A stretch of DNA of 64,000 nt from Pradoshia sp. D12 (GCF_008935075.1 NZ_CP044545.1:1391501-1455500), one strand, 5' to 3'; positions 8,914 to 19,132 are shown, counted from the first letter of the stretch. Translations and numbers: made by a program. The notes: generated from the sequence alone by a model not told the origin.

Positions 8914-10959
8914 ATGAGCTTGGATTTAGATCAATATTTAGAGGTTTTTATAGAAGAAAGCAAGGAACACTTACAAACTTGTAATGAACTATTATTGGAG
9001 CTCGAAAAAAATCCTGATGATGTCATGATTGTGCATGAAATTTTTAGGTCAGCCCATACATTAAAAGGAATGTCTGCGACAATGGGTTTTGATGATTTAG
9101 CACGATTAACTCATCAAATGGAAAATGTGTTGGATGAGATCCGAAATCAGCGAATAAAAGTTAATACCGACATTTTAGACATTGTATTTTTAGCTGTTGA
9201 TGATTTGGAAGCAATGGTTTTATCGGTTGCAGATGGTGGAAACGGAAAAAGAGATGTCTCTTTAACAATAGAAAAATTAGAAAACATAGTAGCAGGTCAA
9301 ATCGTTATGATAGGTTCTGCAGATAGAGAACATCCTGGTGCTCCGGTAGAAATGGAATCCCGTGCGGATATTTATGACGAATACGAATGGGCGGTCATGG
9401 AACAATCAATCGACCAAGGCTTTAAAGCTTACTCTGTTAAGGTGATTTTAAATGATGATTGTATCTTAAAAGCAGTCCGTGTTTTTATGGTTTATGAAAT
9501 TTTTGCTGAACTGGGAGAAGTAATTAAGTCGGTTCCTCCCGTCGATGTTCTTGAGGAAGAAGATTTTGGGCAGGAGTTTACGGCAACGATCCTATCAAAA
9601 CAATCTGCAATAGATATCGAACAGAGAATCTTAAAAGTATCAGAGCTTGAGTCTGTACGAGTTTCGCTGGTGCCGAATAAGACATCTAAGGATCAGGAAT
9701 ATAAAGCCACAAAGGATCTGGAAAATGCGAATCAGCTGCAGGTGCATTCAACAAAGCAGGTAAAGGGTAAGGAAGATGAAAAAGCTTCCTCTGTTAATAC
9801 TGCAGTGGCTCATAGTAAGACGATACGGGTCAATATTGAGCGCCTTGACATATTAATGAATCTATTTGAAGAGTTAGTGATTGATCGCGGAAGACTCGAA
9901 CAAATTTCGAAGGATTTAAAAGATGCAGAGCTGTTTGAAACAGTTGAACATATGACAAGAATTTCTGGTGATATGCAAACAATAATCCTAAATATGAGGA
10001 TGGTACCAGTAGAAACAGTTTTTAATCGGTTTCCGCGTATGGTCAGGCAGCTTGCGCGTAATCTGAATAAACACATCCGTCTTGAAATTATTGGTGCGGA
10101 AACGGAGTTAGACCGGACTGTTATTGACGAAATTGGTGATCCTCTGCTGCATCTTTTACGAAACGCTTTGGATCATGGTATTGAAACACCGGAAGCTAGA
10201 CGGGACAAGGGCAAGCCTGAAGAGGGTACAGTCATCCTGAAGGCTTATCATAGTGGCAACCACGTTTTTATAGAAATAGAAGATGATGGCGCTGGTATTA
10301 ATACAGATGTGGTTGTAACAAAAGCAGTGGATAAAGGAATTATTACAGAAGAACAAGCTGAAATCATGACAGAACGTCAAAAAAACGAACTTCTTTTCGC
10401 TTCAGGTTTTTCCACAGCTAAGGAGATTTCTGATATATCAGGCCGGGGGGTTGGCTTAGATGTTGTGAAAAATACCATCGAATCTCTTGGTGGAAGTGTG
10501 TCTATTAATTCACGCCTAGGATATGGATCTATTTTTTCTGTGAAATTGCCACTTACCTTATCAATCATATCAGTCATGCTAGTTGAAGTTCAGGATGAAA
10601 AGTACGCAATTCCCTTATCTTCCATAATTGAAACGTATATCGTCCAAAGAGAAGAAGTATTAAGATCACATAATCAAGATGTCATTGACTTTAGAGGTAA
10701 GATTATCCCGCTCGTGTATCTGCATTCAATTCTTTCTATCCCTGTTTGTCGGGAGGAGGAAGACTTTTTGTCATTAGTAATTGTGCGTAATGGAGACAAG
10801 ATGGCCGGGTTAGTTGTCAATTCATTCATTGGTCAGCAGGAAATCGTTTTAAAATCATTGGGTAATTACTTAAATTCTGTCTTCGCTGTTTCAGGAGCTA
10901 CGATTCTCGGGGATGGTCAAGTTGCATTGATTATAGATTGCAATTCTCTTGTTAAGTAA
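8914..10959 (+). CDS. cheA: Chemotaxis histidine kinase CheA
   Basis: CheA is the receptor-coupled kinase that phosphorylates CheY and CheB. Domains in order: the Hpt/P1 domain with phospho-His48 (SAHTLKGMSATMGF), a P2 response-regulator docking region (about 165-265), a Lys/Asp-rich linker, the P3 dimerisation helix starting at TIRVNIERLDILMNLFEELV, the P4 ATPase with N box HLLRNALDHGIE, G1 EDDGAGI and G2 GRGVGLDVV, and the CheW-like P5 domain to the end. The 681 residues are near normal family length. The ribosome-binding region is GAGGTGAAGG. Confidence 0.97.
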   Translation: MSLDLDQYLEVFIEESKEHLQTCNELLLELEKNPDDVMIVHEIFRSAHTLKGMSATMGFDDLARLTHQMENVLDEIRNQRIKVNTDILDIVFLAVDDLEAMVLSVADGGNGKRDVSLTIEKLENIVAGQIVMIGSADREHPGAPVEMESRADIYDEYEWAVMEQSIDQGFKAYSVKVILNDDCILKAVRVFMVYEIFAELGEVIKSVPPVDVLEEEDFGQEFTATILSKQSAIDIEQRILKVSELESVRVSLVPNKTSKDQEYKATKDLENANQLQVHSTKQVKGKEDEKASSVNTAVAHSKTIRVNIERLDILMNLFEELVIDRGRLEQISKDLKDAELFETVEHMTRISGDMQTIILNMRMVPVETVFNRFPRMVRQLARNLNKHIRLEIIGAETELDRTVIDEIGDPLLHLLRNALDHGIETPEARRDKGKPEEGTVILKAYHSGNHVFIEIEDDGAGINTDVVVTKAVDKGIITEEQAEIMTERQKNELLFASGFSTAKEISDISGRGVGLDVVKNTIESLGGSVSINSRLGYGSIFSVKLPLTLSIISVMLVEVQDEKYAIPLSSIIETYIVQREEVLRSHNQDVIDFRGKIIPLVYLHSILSIPVCREEEDFLSLVIVRNGDKMAGLVVNSFIGQQEIVLKSLGNYLNSVFAVSGATILGDGQVALIIDCNSLVK

Positions 10960-10988
10960 GCAGGGCTGTAAGATAAGGAGGAGTTTAT

Positions 10989-11450
10989 ATGGCTGACAAT
11001 GATAATAGACAGATGCAGAAAGTTATAGTCTTTGAGTTAGTGAATAAAGAATATGCAATACCTGTCGAGTATGTGCTGTCTATCGAAAAAGTATCAACTA
11101 TTACAAGAGTTCCGGGTGTAGAACCCTTTGTGATGGGAGTAATTAATCTTAAAGGGACGATTACACCGATTATTGACCTTCGAATGCGGTTTGGCCTAGA
11201 GCAAAAAGAATATGATGAGTCTTCAAGGATTATCATTATTTCCTTTAATGAATTTGAAGTGGGATTGATTGTTGATTCAGCCAGGGATGTTTTAGAGTTT
11301 CCGGCTGATTTAATTGAACCGCAGCCTAAAGTTATCGGTATGCAGGAGATTGATTTTATAAATGGCGTTGTGAAGGTTGATAAACGTTTGTTGATATTAA
11401 TCAAACTCGAACGAATTTTACAAGTACTTGGAACAACACAATCTATATAG
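10989..11450 (+). CDS. cheW: Chemotaxis coupling protein CheW
   Basis: A 153-residue SH3-like coupling protein that links receptors to CheA. Recognised by QKVIVFELVNKEYAIPVEYV, the central RVPGVEPFVMGVINLKGTI segment and PIIDLRMRFG. It has the same fold as the P5 domain of the CheA encoded immediately upstream. AAGGAGGAG lies upstream of the ATG. cheC follows after 18 bases. Confidence 0.97.
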   Translation: MADNDNRQMQKVIVFELVNKEYAIPVEYVLSIEKVSTITRVPGVEPFVMGVINLKGTITPIIDLRMRFGLEQKEYDESSRIIIISFNEFEVGLIVDSARDVLEFPADLIEPQPKVIGMQEIDFINGVVKVDKRLLILIKLERILQVLGTTQSI

Positions 11451-11468
11451 GAAGAAGGCGGGCAGGAC

Positions 11469-12107
11469 ATGTCATATCTGGATTCCATAACACATCTCCA
11501 ACTGGATACCTTAAAGGAAATTGGTAATATCGGTGCAGGTAATGCTGCGACTGCTTTATCTCTATTAGTGAACAAACCGGTTATGATGAGTGTCCCTTCC
11601 GTGAAAATTGCAACATTTGACGAAACAATGGAGCTTGCAGGAGGAGCGGATAATGTTGTAGCCAGTGTTTACATGAGAATAGAAGGTGACATCACCGGCA
11701 ATATGTATTTTATCCTTTCTTTATCGCAGGCAACCAGATTTATTAACCAAATGACCGGTTCCAATCAATTTTCCTTTGATCATTCATTGGATGATGAAAT
11801 TTCTTTATCTGCCCTGACAGAAATGGGCAATATTCTATCTGGCTCGTATTTATCTTCCTTGTCTGATTTTACTGGTATGAAAATATATCCTTCTGTTCCT
11901 GTGCTGGGGATTGATATGGTGGGAGCCTTGCTCGGGTATGGATTACTGGAATTTTCCCAAGTTGGCGATTATGCGATTATCATTGATACGGATTTTACCG
12001 AGTCTGATAGTAAGGAAGAAAAAGATGTAAATGGGCACTTTTTCTTACTGCCTGATCCTGAATCATTTGATACACTCTTTTCCACATTGGGAGTGAATAT
12101 GGAATGA
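11469..12107 (+). CDS. cheC: CheY-P phosphatase CheC
   Basis: CheC dephosphorylates CheY-P and binds CheD, which is part of the Bacillus adaptation system. The 212-residue protein carries the duplicated family signature: [16 protein letters not shown] with Glu17/Asn20, and [13 protein letters not shown] with Glu118/Asn121. Both catalytic Glu-Asn pairs are present. cheD overlaps the end by four bases (ATGA). Confidence 0.96.
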   Translation: MSYLDSITHLQLDTLKEIGNIGAGNAATALSLLVNKPVMMSVPSVKIATFDETMELAGGADNVVASVYMRIEGDITGNMYFILSLSQATRFINQMTGSNQFSFDHSLDDEISLSALTEMGNILSGSYLSSLSDFTGMKIYPSVPVLGIDMVGALLGYGLLEFSQVGDYAIIIDTDFTESDSKEEKDVNGHFFLLPDPESFDTLFSTLGVNME

Positions 12108-12607
12108 ATCCTCGTCACGAACAGGAAATTATCCGCGTTGGAATTGCAGATATGAATTTTGCTTATAAGGGTTCCATTATTAGAACAGCCGGTCTTGGAT
12201 CTTGTGTTGGTGTTGTCCTTTACTGCCCATCTCAACAGATAGCAGGAATGGTTCATGTTATGCTGCCGGATTCCTCACTTGCCAGAGGTAAAACATTTAA
12301 TAAAGCAAAATATGCAGATACTGCAATACCAGAGCTTATTAAACAATTCAAGAATAAGGGAATAAAAAGTCAATTGCTCAAGGCAAAACTTGCAGGTGGA
12401 GCGCAAATGTTTCAATTCAGTTCAGGAAGTGATCTGATGAGAATCGGACCGCGAAATGTAGATGCTGTGAAAATTCAGCTTATGGAAAATCATATCCAGA
12501 TAATTGCTGAAGATGTTGGCGGAAACAGTGGAAGAACAATTGAATTTAATCCGATTACAAGTATATTGCACATTCGTACGGTTAATCAGGGTTCCTGCTC
12601 TATTTAA
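12104..12607 (+). CDS. cheD: Chemoreceptor glutamine deamidase CheD
   Basis: CheD deamidates receptor glutamines and its activity is controlled by CheC. The 167-residue protein has the active-site Cys34 in [12 protein letters not shown], His51 in MVHVMLPDS and the KLAGGAQMF segment of the family. It overlaps cheC by four bases. A 108-base gap containing no clear terminator separates it from sigD. A TATAAT-like box at 12672-12677 in that gap has no well-spaced -35. Confidence 0.96.
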   Translation: MNPRHEQEIIRVGIADMNFAYKGSIIRTAGLGSCVGVVLYCPSQQIAGMVHVMLPDSSLARGKTFNKAKYADTAIPELIKQFKNKGIKSQLLKAKLAGGAQMFQFSSGSDLMRIGPRNVDAVKIQLMENHIQIIAEDVGGNSGRTIEFNPITSILHIRTVNQGSCSI

Positions 12608-12715
12608 GTTTTCATTCGGTAAAGAGCGAAATTAAGGGAAATTTGTCGGATGTATATCTGTTGTTTTTTGTTATAATTTAATTACCATAATAAACCAACT
12701 AAGGGGAGGGTCAAA

Positions 12716-13489
12716 ATGTCTCAAGTGAGTACCGGTGAAGAACAGACGTATTGGCATAAATGGCTTGAAGGCCGGGACGCGCAGGCTGGAGACATATTGG
12801 CAAAAAAATACTTGCCATTGGTCAGTTATCATGTACAACGAATTTCAGTGAACCTGCCTAAAAATGTGAATAGAGATGATATAAGAAGTTTAGCGAATAT
12901 GGGTCTATTTGATGCTTTAGAAAAATTCGACCCATCCCGTGATTTAAAATTTGAGACCTATGCTTCCTTTCGAATTAGGGGAGCCATTATAGATGGATTG
13001 CGTAAAGAAGATTGGTTGCCAAGAAGTACGAGAGAAAAAGCAAAATTAATAGATTCGACTATAGAAGCGTTAGAGCAGAAGAATATGCGTAATATCACAC
13101 CTGTTGAAATTGCCGAAGAATTAGGGATTACAGAGGATGAGGTTGTCAAAATCACGAATGAGAATTTCTTTTCCAATATTTTATCAATGGATGAACAGCC
13201 GCATGATACTCACTCGGAACAGGAAGCGCAATCGTATACAGTGAAAGACGAGCGCATGCTATCTCCTGAAGAAGCCCTTGTTAAAAAAGAATTGCTCAAA
13301 GAGATGGGAGACCTCATTCATAGGCTAAGTGAAAAAGAACAATTAGTGTTGGACTTATTTTATCGGCAGGAGCTGACTCTTACAGAGATCGGCTACATTT
13401 TGAAGCTATCGACTTCGAGAATTTCACAAATACATTCACGTGCACTATTTAAATTAAAAGAGTTATTAGCAAAAACAATCTACCGCTAA
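12716..13489 (+). CDS. sigD: Flagellar/motility sigma factor SigD
   Basis: SigD (FliA family) directs RNA polymerase to late flagellar, chemotaxis and autolysin genes. The 257-residue protein shows sigma region 2 (GLFDALEKFDPSRDLKFETYASFRIRGAI, split in family style), region 3 (LPRSTREKAK) and region 4 (LTEIGYILKLSTSRISQIHSRAL with its helix-turn-helix). The ribosome-binding site AAGGGGAGG is strong. Placement at the 3' end of the fla/che operon is the standard Bacillus arrangement. Confidence 0.97.
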   Translation: MSQVSTGEEQTYWHKWLEGRDAQAGDILAKKYLPLVSYHVQRISVNLPKNVNRDDIRSLANMGLFDALEKFDPSRDLKFETYASFRIRGAIIDGLRKEDWLPRSTREKAKLIDSTIEALEQKNMRNITPVEIAEELGITEDEVVKITNENFFSNILSMDEQPHDTHSEQEAQSYTVKDERMLSPEEALVKKELLKEMGDLIHRLSEKEQLVLDLFYRQELTLTEIGYILKLSTSRISQIHSRALFKLKELLAKTIYR

Positions 13490-13513
13490 AGCTATTGGTT
13501 TGGGAGTGGAATA

Positions 13514-14846
13514 ATGGATTTTCCATATAAACTAGAGGTTTCCCAAGATAAAATGAAGGCCTGGATTATACCTATAGGGAATCAGGCACAATCGGTTTCT
13601 GATAGACAAATAGATGAATGGCTTGTTTCTTTGCCGATTATCTTTGGCATAAAAAAGGAAACAAAAGTACATTTACTGAATACGGAGCAGGTTGTTTTTC
13701 CTTTATTGATTGCTGAAGGGAAATTACCGGAAAACGGACAGGATGGAGAATTAAAACTCGAATATACAAAGGGAATAGACACAGGGGAGCAACTGTTTAA
13801 CTTCCGAAATGTAATGGATATCCCATCCATCTCTACAGGAGATAAAATTGCGGCTGCATCTCAACCAACTTATGGTCTATTTGGAATGGATATTTTCGGA
13901 AATGAAATCAAACCGAAACCAGGCAAAAGAGCCGTCTATAAATTGGGACCCAATGTCATTGAACATGAATCAAGCCTCTATTCAACGATTAACGGACAAA
14001 TCAGTATAGTAGGTCATACTATACAGGTTAATCCTGTTTTTTATGTAAAAGGAGATTTGAGCCTGGAGGTAGGCAATATTGATTTTTGGAAATGTGTATA
14101 TTGAGGGCAATATACCCGTCGGTTATACGATTTCGTGCGGTGGCGATTTAAAAGTTTTCGGTATGATTGAGGGATCAGACATTAATGTTGGCGGCTCGGT
14201 TATTGTCAAGGGCGGAATTACTGGGGAAAAGAATTGCAGTATTCGAACAGGCGGAGATCTATACGCCTTATACATAAACTATGCAAATGTAATATCAAGC
14301 GGTAATATCATTATTCAACATGCTATTCTCCATAGTTTTGTAACTTCCATGAAATCTGTAACCTGTAAAAAAGGACATCTAATAGGCGGAGTTTTAAGGG
14401 CTGGCAAGAGAGTGGAACTGATGGATGCAGGGAATTTACACTATACACGTACTGAAATACATATCGGAAATAATGATGCAATTGAAATGATTAAGCAGGA
14501 TTTGGATTCTCGTTATCAAAAAATGCAAAAAACACTCTCGAAACTCTCGTATATAGCTGTGAAGCTTGAAGAAAAAACAAGGTTATCGAATGACAAAAAG
14601 GATGCTCTTTTGCTGGAAAAACAAAGGAAAACAAAAGATTTTTTAGTGGATGAAATGAAAAAACTTAAGCAAGAGAGATTAATGTTAGATTATGAGCTGC
14701 AAATCGATGAGGAATTAATTATTAACGGTGCATGCTACCCTAATCTTTATATAAAAATGGGTAAGTATAGCATGCCTCTGAATCAAAATTACCAGTCAGT
14801 GAGATTTACTGATAAGGGAAACGAGATATCTGTTTATCCGCTCTAA
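13514..14846 (+). pseudogene. FapA-like (DUF342) protein, disrupted by a frameshift
   Basis: Two consecutive + strand frames give one continuous FapA/DUF342-type protein. The first (13514-14104) runs through a beta-rich region ending SLEVGNIDF and then meets an early stop. The second, entered near 14083, continues GNVYIEGNIPVGYTISCGG and the right-handed beta-helix repeats, then a coiled coil (about 14490-14690). The break lies at a run of five T (14083-14087). Joining the frames needs one base removed or two added. FapA-family function is poorly defined. The gene sits between sigD and swrB, so a motility-linked role is inferred only from context. It may be a real pseudogene, a sequencing error or recoding. 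Confidence 0.72.
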
Positions 14847-14862
14847 AAGGGGGCAATGAATC

Positions 14863-15177
14863 ATGAGTTTAAAAGCGATTGAATTGCAAGTTGCAATACC
14901 CAGAACGCAGGATGCAGGTAAAATCCAGGAGCTGTTGCAGAATCGTAGTCAACAACTGATTGAGCATGCTTCCAAACAGGAAAAAAAGAGTACAAGAGCA
15001 AAAAATGAAACAGTACTTAGGCAAGAAAAGAATAGCTCGGTTGATTGGAATAATCATTCCAAGGGCCGGCAGCAGGAAAAACGGCGGCAGAATGATGAAT
15101 CTACTAAAAATCATTCTGCCTTTTCGCAAGCAGAAACCCAACCTTATAAGGGAAAGAGAATAGATTTTTCGGGATAA
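14863..15177 (+). CDS. Small conserved-looking protein of unknown function
   Basis: I do not recognise a characterised family. The 104-residue product starts MSLKAIELQVAIPRTQDAGKIQE and then becomes very polar, rich in Gln, Lys, Arg and Asn (about residues 40-95), with no membrane segment. The ordered N-terminus plus disordered basic tail suggests a small cytoplasmic or nucleic-acid-associated protein. It lies 16 bases after the FapA-like gene and 11 bases before swrB, with AAGGGGGC upstream, so it belongs to the distal end of the motility operon. Confidence 0.7.
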   Translation: MSLKAIELQVAIPRTQDAGKIQELLQNRSQQLIEHASKQEKKSTRAKNETVLRQEKNSSVDWNNHSKGRQQEKRRQNDESTKNHSAFSQAETQPYKGKRIDFSG

Positions 15178-15188
15178 GAGGAGACAAA

Positions 15189-15719
15189 ATGACATTTATA
15201 CTCATAGTAAGCATCATGGTCAATATGGTGGCTGTTTTAGCAATTGTTATCCTTTATTTGAGGCAGAATCGTCTTATTCAATTCGAGAAGGAATGTAAAG
15301 AATATCAAAAAGAAGTTGAGGAACTAATCCATACGTTTATAATCGAAATGAAGGAAGAAAACGATGAAATTAAACAGTTGTTTGTGGGTGATACTGGTAA
15401 GATATCACGCACTGAAGGACCTCGAAAGCTATCTGATCAAGAAGAGAAAATAGATCACACTATGACAGGGTTACCAAATGGATATAGACAGCAGAGTGCA
15501 CGGAATGCCTACGAAAATACGAGCCGGCAATCCGTTACGAATCATCTTAAGGAAGAAAAAACGGAATCAGATGTTATCGACCAAGATTTAGAACGAGTCC
15601 CTATATTGGCTGAGGCCCAGAATATGAAGAATCAAGGGAAAACAATTGAGGAAATTGCAAAAAAAATGGGCCGTGGCAAAACAGAAATTGACCTTTTATT
15701 TAAATTAAATCAAAAGTAA
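15189..15719 (+). CDS. swrB: SwrB-like swarming motility protein (YlxL)
   Basis: SwrB promotes assembly of the flagellar export apparatus/hook-basal body and swarming in B. subtilis. The 176-residue product has one N-terminal transmembrane helix (about 3-22), a coiled-coil/polar middle and a C-terminal helix-turn-helix-like segment, ILAEAQNMKNQGKTIEEIAK, typical of the family. Its length is close to the 167 residues known for B. subtilis. It lies directly before rpsB, as in B. subtilis. Sequence conservation is low in the middle, so the name rests on ends plus synteny. Confidence 0.82.
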   Translation: MTFILIVSIMVNMVAVLAIVILYLRQNRLIQFEKECKEYQKEVEELIHTFIIEMKEENDEIKQLFVGDTGKISRTEGPRKLSDQEEKIDHTMTGLPNGYRQQSARNAYENTSRQSVTNHLKEEKTESDVIDQDLERVPILAEAQNMKNQGKTIEEIAKKMGRGKTEIDLLFKLNQK

Positions 15720-15730
15720 AGTAAAAAGAC

Positions 15731-15759
15731 TTGATTGTATGCTGAGATTATGCTATATT
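15731..15759 (+). promoter_or_regulatory. Probable SigA promoter of rpsB
   Basis: TTGATT at 15731-15736, a 17-base spacer and TATATT at 15754-15759, with TGC immediately before the -10 (extended -10). It lies between the swrB stop and the structured rpsB leader, so it separates ribosomal expression from the motility operon. Confidence 0.8.
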
Positions 15760-15780
15760 ATGACATGGTGTTAATACACA

Positions 15781-15844
15781 CGCTTGAGGATTTGGACTGA
15801 TCGTGCTGTAAACCTACAGTTTCAGCCTGAAAATGATTTGAGCG
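15781..15844 (+). promoter_or_regulatory. Structured rpsB mRNA leader (candidate S2 autoregulatory element)
   Basis: Nested complementary segments close a compact fold. CGCTTGA (15781-15787) pairs with TTGAGCG (15838-15844), using two G-U pairs. GGACTGA (15794-15800) pairs with TCAGCC (15822-15827), with one bulge. CTGTA (15806-15810) pairs with TACAG (15815-15819). The fold lies between the promoter and the rpsB ribosome-binding site. Autoregulation by S2 through a leader is known in several bacteria; its application here is inference. Confidence 0.55.
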
Positions 15845-15874
15845 GAGGAAAAACAAAACATAGGAGGAACAAAC

Positions 15875-16639
15875 ATGTCTGTAATTTCAATGAAACAACT
15901 GCTTGAAGCAGGTGTACACTTCGGGCACCAAACTCGTCGTTGGAACCCAAAAATGAAAAAATATATTTTCACGGAGCGTAATGGTATCTACATTATTGAC
16001 CTTCAAAAAACGGTTAAAAAAGTAGAAGAAGCTTATAACTTCGTAAGAGACTTGGCTGCTGATGGCGGTACTATGCTTTTCGTTGGTACTAAAAAGCAAG
16101 CTCAAGATTCTGTAAAAGAAGAAGCTGGCCGTGCTGGTATGTACTATGTTAACCAACGTTGGTTAGGTGGTACATTAACAAACTTCGTAACAATTCAAAA
16201 ACGTATTGCACGTCTTAAAGAAATCGAAAAAATGGAAGAAAACGGAACATTTGAAGTTCTTCCTAAAAAAGAAGTTATTCAATTGAAAAAAGAACAAGAG
16301 CGTCTTGAAAAATTCTTAGGCGGTATCAAGGATATGAAACAAATCCCTGATGCATTGTTCATCATTGACCCACGTAAAGAGCGTATCGCTGTTGCGGAAG
16401 CTCATAAATTGAATATTCCAATCGTAGGTATCGTTGATACAAACTGTGATCCGGATGAAATCGATTATGTAATCCCTGCAAACGATGATGCAATCCGTGC
16501 TGTTAAATTGCTTACTGGTAAAATGGCTGATGCTATCCTTGAAGGTAAACAAGGTGAAGAAACAGCTCCAGTTGCAGAAGAAACAGTAGTTGAAGAAACT
16601 GTTGAAGCAGAAGAAGCAACTACAGTTGAAAATGCTTAA
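15875..16639 (+). CDS. rpsB: 30S ribosomal protein S2
   Basis: S2 is a late-assembling protein of the 30S head. The 254-residue product opens [27 protein letters not shown] and contains [10 protein letters not shown] and [12 protein letters not shown], all classic S2 segments. The C-terminal about 28 residues form a strongly acidic Glu/Val/Thr tail after the globular domain. Codon use is visibly biased toward the highly expressed set (many CGT and GGT codons), unlike the flanking motility genes. AGGAGG lies upstream. Confidence 0.98.
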   Translation: MSVISMKQLLEAGVHFGHQTRRWNPKMKKYIFTERNGIYIIDLQKTVKKVEEAYNFVRDLAADGGTMLFVGTKKQAQDSVKEEAGRAGMYYVNQRWLGGTLTNFVTIQKRIARLKEIEKMEENGTFEVLPKKEVIQLKKEQERLEKFLGGIKDMKQIPDALFIIDPRKERIAVAEAHKLNIPIVGIVDTNCDPDEIDYVIPANDDAIRAVKLLTGKMADAILEGKQGEETAPVAEETVVEETVEAEEATTVENA

Positions 16640-16649
16640 TTGATTTTTT

Positions 16650-16689
16650 AAAGGTGATAAGAGGACAGTGCCTTTTATCACCTTTTTTT
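16650..16689 (+). terminator. Intrinsic terminator after rpsB
   Basis: AAAGGTGATAA (16650-16660) pairs perfectly with TTATCACCTTT (16675-16685), with a 14-base loop, and the T run continues to 16689. It probably only partly separates rpsB from tsf. Confidence 0.85.
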
Positions 16690-16770
16690 GAAATAAAATA
16701 GAGTGGTGTATACGGATTCGCACACTGCTACATACTGATTTTATCGGATGATATAAAGGAGGAAGACCAA

Positions 16771-17655
16771 ATGGCTATTACTGCTCAAATGGTTAAAGAA
16801 TTACGTGAAAAAACTGGTGCAGGTATGATGGACTGCAAAAAAGCACTACAAGAAACAAGCGGTGACATGGATAAAGCAATCGATTACCTTCGTGAAAAAG
16901 GTATTGCGAAAGCGGCTAAAAAAGGCGATCGTATTGCTGCTGAAGGTTTAACTTCTATCGTTGTTGAAGGCGATAAAGCAGTTATCCTTGAAGTAAATGC
17001 TGAAACAGATTTCGTTGCTAAAAATGAAGCATTCCAAACTCTTGTAAAAGAATTGGCTGCACATCTTTTAACAAATGAACCTGCAAATGTTGAGGAAGCT
17101 TTAACTCAAACAATGACTAACGGTGCAACTGTTGCTGACCACATCAATGCTGCTATTGCAAAAATTGGTGAGCGCATCACTCTTCGTCGTTTTGAAATCA
17201 AAACAAAACCTGAAAACGGAGCTTTCGGAGCTTACATCCACCAAGGCGGACGTATCAGCGTATTAACTATCGTTGAAGGTACAACTGAAGAAGCGGTTGC
17301 GAAAGATGTTTCTATGCACATCGCTGCTTTAAACCCTAAATACGTATCACGTGACCAAGTTACTGCTGAAGAAGTTGAACATGAGCGTCAAGTTCTAACA
17401 CAACAAGCATTAAACGAAGGAAAACCTGAAAAAATCGTTGCGAAAATGGTTGAAGGCCGTCTAGGTAAATATTTTGAAGAAATTTGTGTACTGGATCAAA
17501 CATTCGTTAAAAATCCAGATCAAAAAGTTGGTCAATTTGTACAAGCAAATGGCGCTACAATCGTTGAGTTCGTACGTTACGAAGTAGGAGAAGGTATCGA
17601 GAAGAAACAAGATAACTTCGCTGAAGAAGTAATGAGCCAAATTAAAAAAGACTAA
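16771..17655 (+). CDS. tsf: Translation elongation factor Ts
   Basis: EF-Ts exchanges GDP for GTP on EF-Tu. The 294-residue protein begins [26 protein letters not shown], the UBA-like N-terminal domain, followed by [16 protein letters not shown], the EF-Tu contact motif TDFVAKN. Its codon bias is as strong as in rpsB. It has an AAAGGAGGAAG ribosome-binding site and strong terminators on both sides (16650 and 17678). Confidence 0.98.
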   Translation: MAITAQMVKELREKTGAGMMDCKKALQETSGDMDKAIDYLREKGIAKAAKKGDRIAAEGLTSIVVEGDKAVILEVNAETDFVAKNEAFQTLVKELAAHLLTNEPANVEEALTQTMTNGATVADHINAAIAKIGERITLRRFEIKTKPENGAFGAYIHQGGRISVLTIVEGTTEEAVAKDVSMHIAALNPKYVSRDQVTAEEVEHERQVLTQQALNEGKPEKIVAKMVEGRLGKYFEEICVLDQTFVKNPDQKVGQFVQANGATIVEFVRYEVGEGIEKKQDNFAEEVMSQIKKD

Positions 17656-17677
17656 TCTAATTACATGTGTATAGCAT

Positions 17678-17710
17678 AAAAATAGGGGACACGTTGTGTT
17701 CCCTATTTTT
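17678..17710 (+). terminator. Intrinsic terminator after tsf
   Basis: A 15-base stem, AAAAATAGGGGACAC (17678-17692) with GTGTTCCCTATTTTT (17696-17710), around a GTT loop. It has one G-U pair, and the 3' arm ends in five T. Confidence 0.88.
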
Positions 17711-17807
17711 CAAGAATACATTTCCTTAAAATAAACAGAGTATTAGATGAGGATATCGACTATTAAAGCTTGTGATAGATCGATAACTAATGACGGTGGA
17801 GGTTACT

Positions 17808-18533
17808 ATGAGCAGCGTAAAGTATAAAAGAGTTGTATTAAAGTTAAGTGGAGAGGCACTTGCCGGTGCTCAAGGATTTGGGATTGACCCAACCATAATT
17901 TTTTCAGTTGCTAAACAAGTGAAAGAAGTTGCGGAGCTTGGTGTAGAAGTCGCAGTAGTGGTTGGTGGCGGAAATATTTGGCGCGGTAAAACAGGCAGTG
18001 AACTTGGAATGGACCGTGCAACTGCCGATTATATGGGAATGCTTGCAACAGTCATGAATTCACTTGCGCTTCAGGATAGTTTGGAACAACAAGGGATTGA
18101 GACACGTGTCCAAACATCTATTGAAATGAGACAAGTAGCTGAGCCTTATATCCGTCGCAGAGCAATCCGCCATTTAGAGAAAACACGTGTGGTTATCTTT
18201 GCTGCAGGTACTGGAAATCCGTATTTCTCTACAGATACGACAGCAGCTTTACGGGCTGCCGAAATAGAAGCAGATGTCATTCTCATGGGTAAAAATAATG
18301 TTGATGGTGTATATAGTGCAGACCCTGTATTAGATAGCAGTGCCGTAAAATATGATGAACTTTCTTATCTTGATTTAATTAAGGATGGTTTATCTGTAAT
18401 GGACTCCACAGCATCATCTTTATGTATGGATAATGACATTCCACTAATTGTCTTCTCAATAATGGAAGAAGGAAATATTAAACGTGCCGTTATGGGTGAA
18501 ACTATAGGTACTATTGTTAGGGGGAAAGAATAA
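17808..18533 (+). CDS. pyrH: Uridylate kinase PyrH
   Basis: UMP kinase converts UMP to UDP for pyrimidine nucleotide synthesis. ATG 17808 is chosen (241 residues) because GGTGGAGG lies 5-12 bases upstream; an in-frame ATG at 17790 has no such site. The amino-acid kinase family segments [27 protein letters not shown] and [15 protein letters not shown] are present. It overlaps frr by one base (TAATG). Confidence 0.97.
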   Translation: MSSVKYKRVVLKLSGEALAGAQGFGIDPTIIFSVAKQVKEVAELGVEVAVVVGGGNIWRGKTGSELGMDRATADYMGMLATVMNSLALQDSLEQQGIETRVQTSIEMRQVAEPYIRRRAIRHLEKTRVVIFAAGTGNPYFSTDTTAALRAAEIEADVILMGKNNVDGVYSADPVLDSSAVKYDELSYLDLIKDGLSVMDSTASSLCMDNDIPLIVFSIMEEGNIKRAVMGETIGTIVRGKE

Positions 18534-19090
18534 TGGCAAAACAAGTTATAGACAATACGAAGGAAAAGATGAATAAAGGAATTCAGGCATTCTCCAGAGA
18601 ATTAGCCTCTATCCGTGCAGGTCGTGCTAGTGCATCCCTTTTAGACAGATTGACTGTAAATTATTATGGAGCACCTACACCTGTAAATCAGCTTGGGTCA
18701 ATCAGCGTTCCGGAAGCTCGTATGCTGGTTATTACACCTTATGACAAAACCATTCTTGGTGATATTGAAAAGGCAATTCTGAAATCTGATCTTGGACTTA
18801 ACCCAGTGAACGATGGTAATATTATTCGTTTAAGTGTTCCTGCACTAACTGAAGAACGTCGTCGTGACCTTGTTAAACAAGTGAAGAAGGAAGCTGAAGA
18901 AGCGAAAGTTGCGATTCGTAATGTACGCCGTGATGGTAATGATGACCTTAAAAAGCTTGAGAAAAACGGGGAAATTACAGAAGATGCACTTCGTGGATAT
19001 TCTGATGACGTTCAAAAAATGACGGATGATCATATCGCGAAAATCGATGCTCTTGCTAAAGATAAAGAAAAGGAAATCATGGAAGTTTGA
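18533..19090 (+). CDS. frr: Ribosome recycling factor
   Basis: RRF, with EF-G, splits post-termination ribosomes. The 185-residue protein has the normal family length and the conserved stretches [40 protein letters not shown] and VRNVRRD-type helix segment (here [17 protein letters not shown]). It is translationally coupled to pyrH by a one-base overlap and ends 12 bases before a strong terminator. Confidence 0.98.
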   Translation: MAKQVIDNTKEKMNKGIQAFSRELASIRAGRASASLLDRLTVNYYGAPTPVNQLGSISVPEARMLVITPYDKTILGDIEKAILKSDLGLNPVNDGNIIRLSVPALTEERRRDLVKQVKKEAEEAKVAIRNVRRDGNDDLKKLEKNGEITEDALRGYSDDVQKMTDDHIAKIDALAKDKEKEIMEV

Positions 19091-19102
19091 TTTTTATATC
19101 AT

Positions 19103-19132
19103 AAAGCCCCTTTTATCTAAAGGGGCTTTTTT
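19103..19132 (+). terminator. Intrinsic terminator after frr
   Basis: AAAGCCCCTTT (19103-19113) pairs perfectly with AAAGGGGCTTT (19119-19129), followed by more T. It ends the pyrH-frr transcript. Confidence 0.92.

Noticed and set aside
10985-11575. A long open frame on the - strand (about 196 codons) across cheW
   Set aside because: It is antisense to an intact cheW with strong family motifs, and its translation has no recognisable features. The same holds for - strand frames at 5573-6010, 6351-6773 and 30514-30942.
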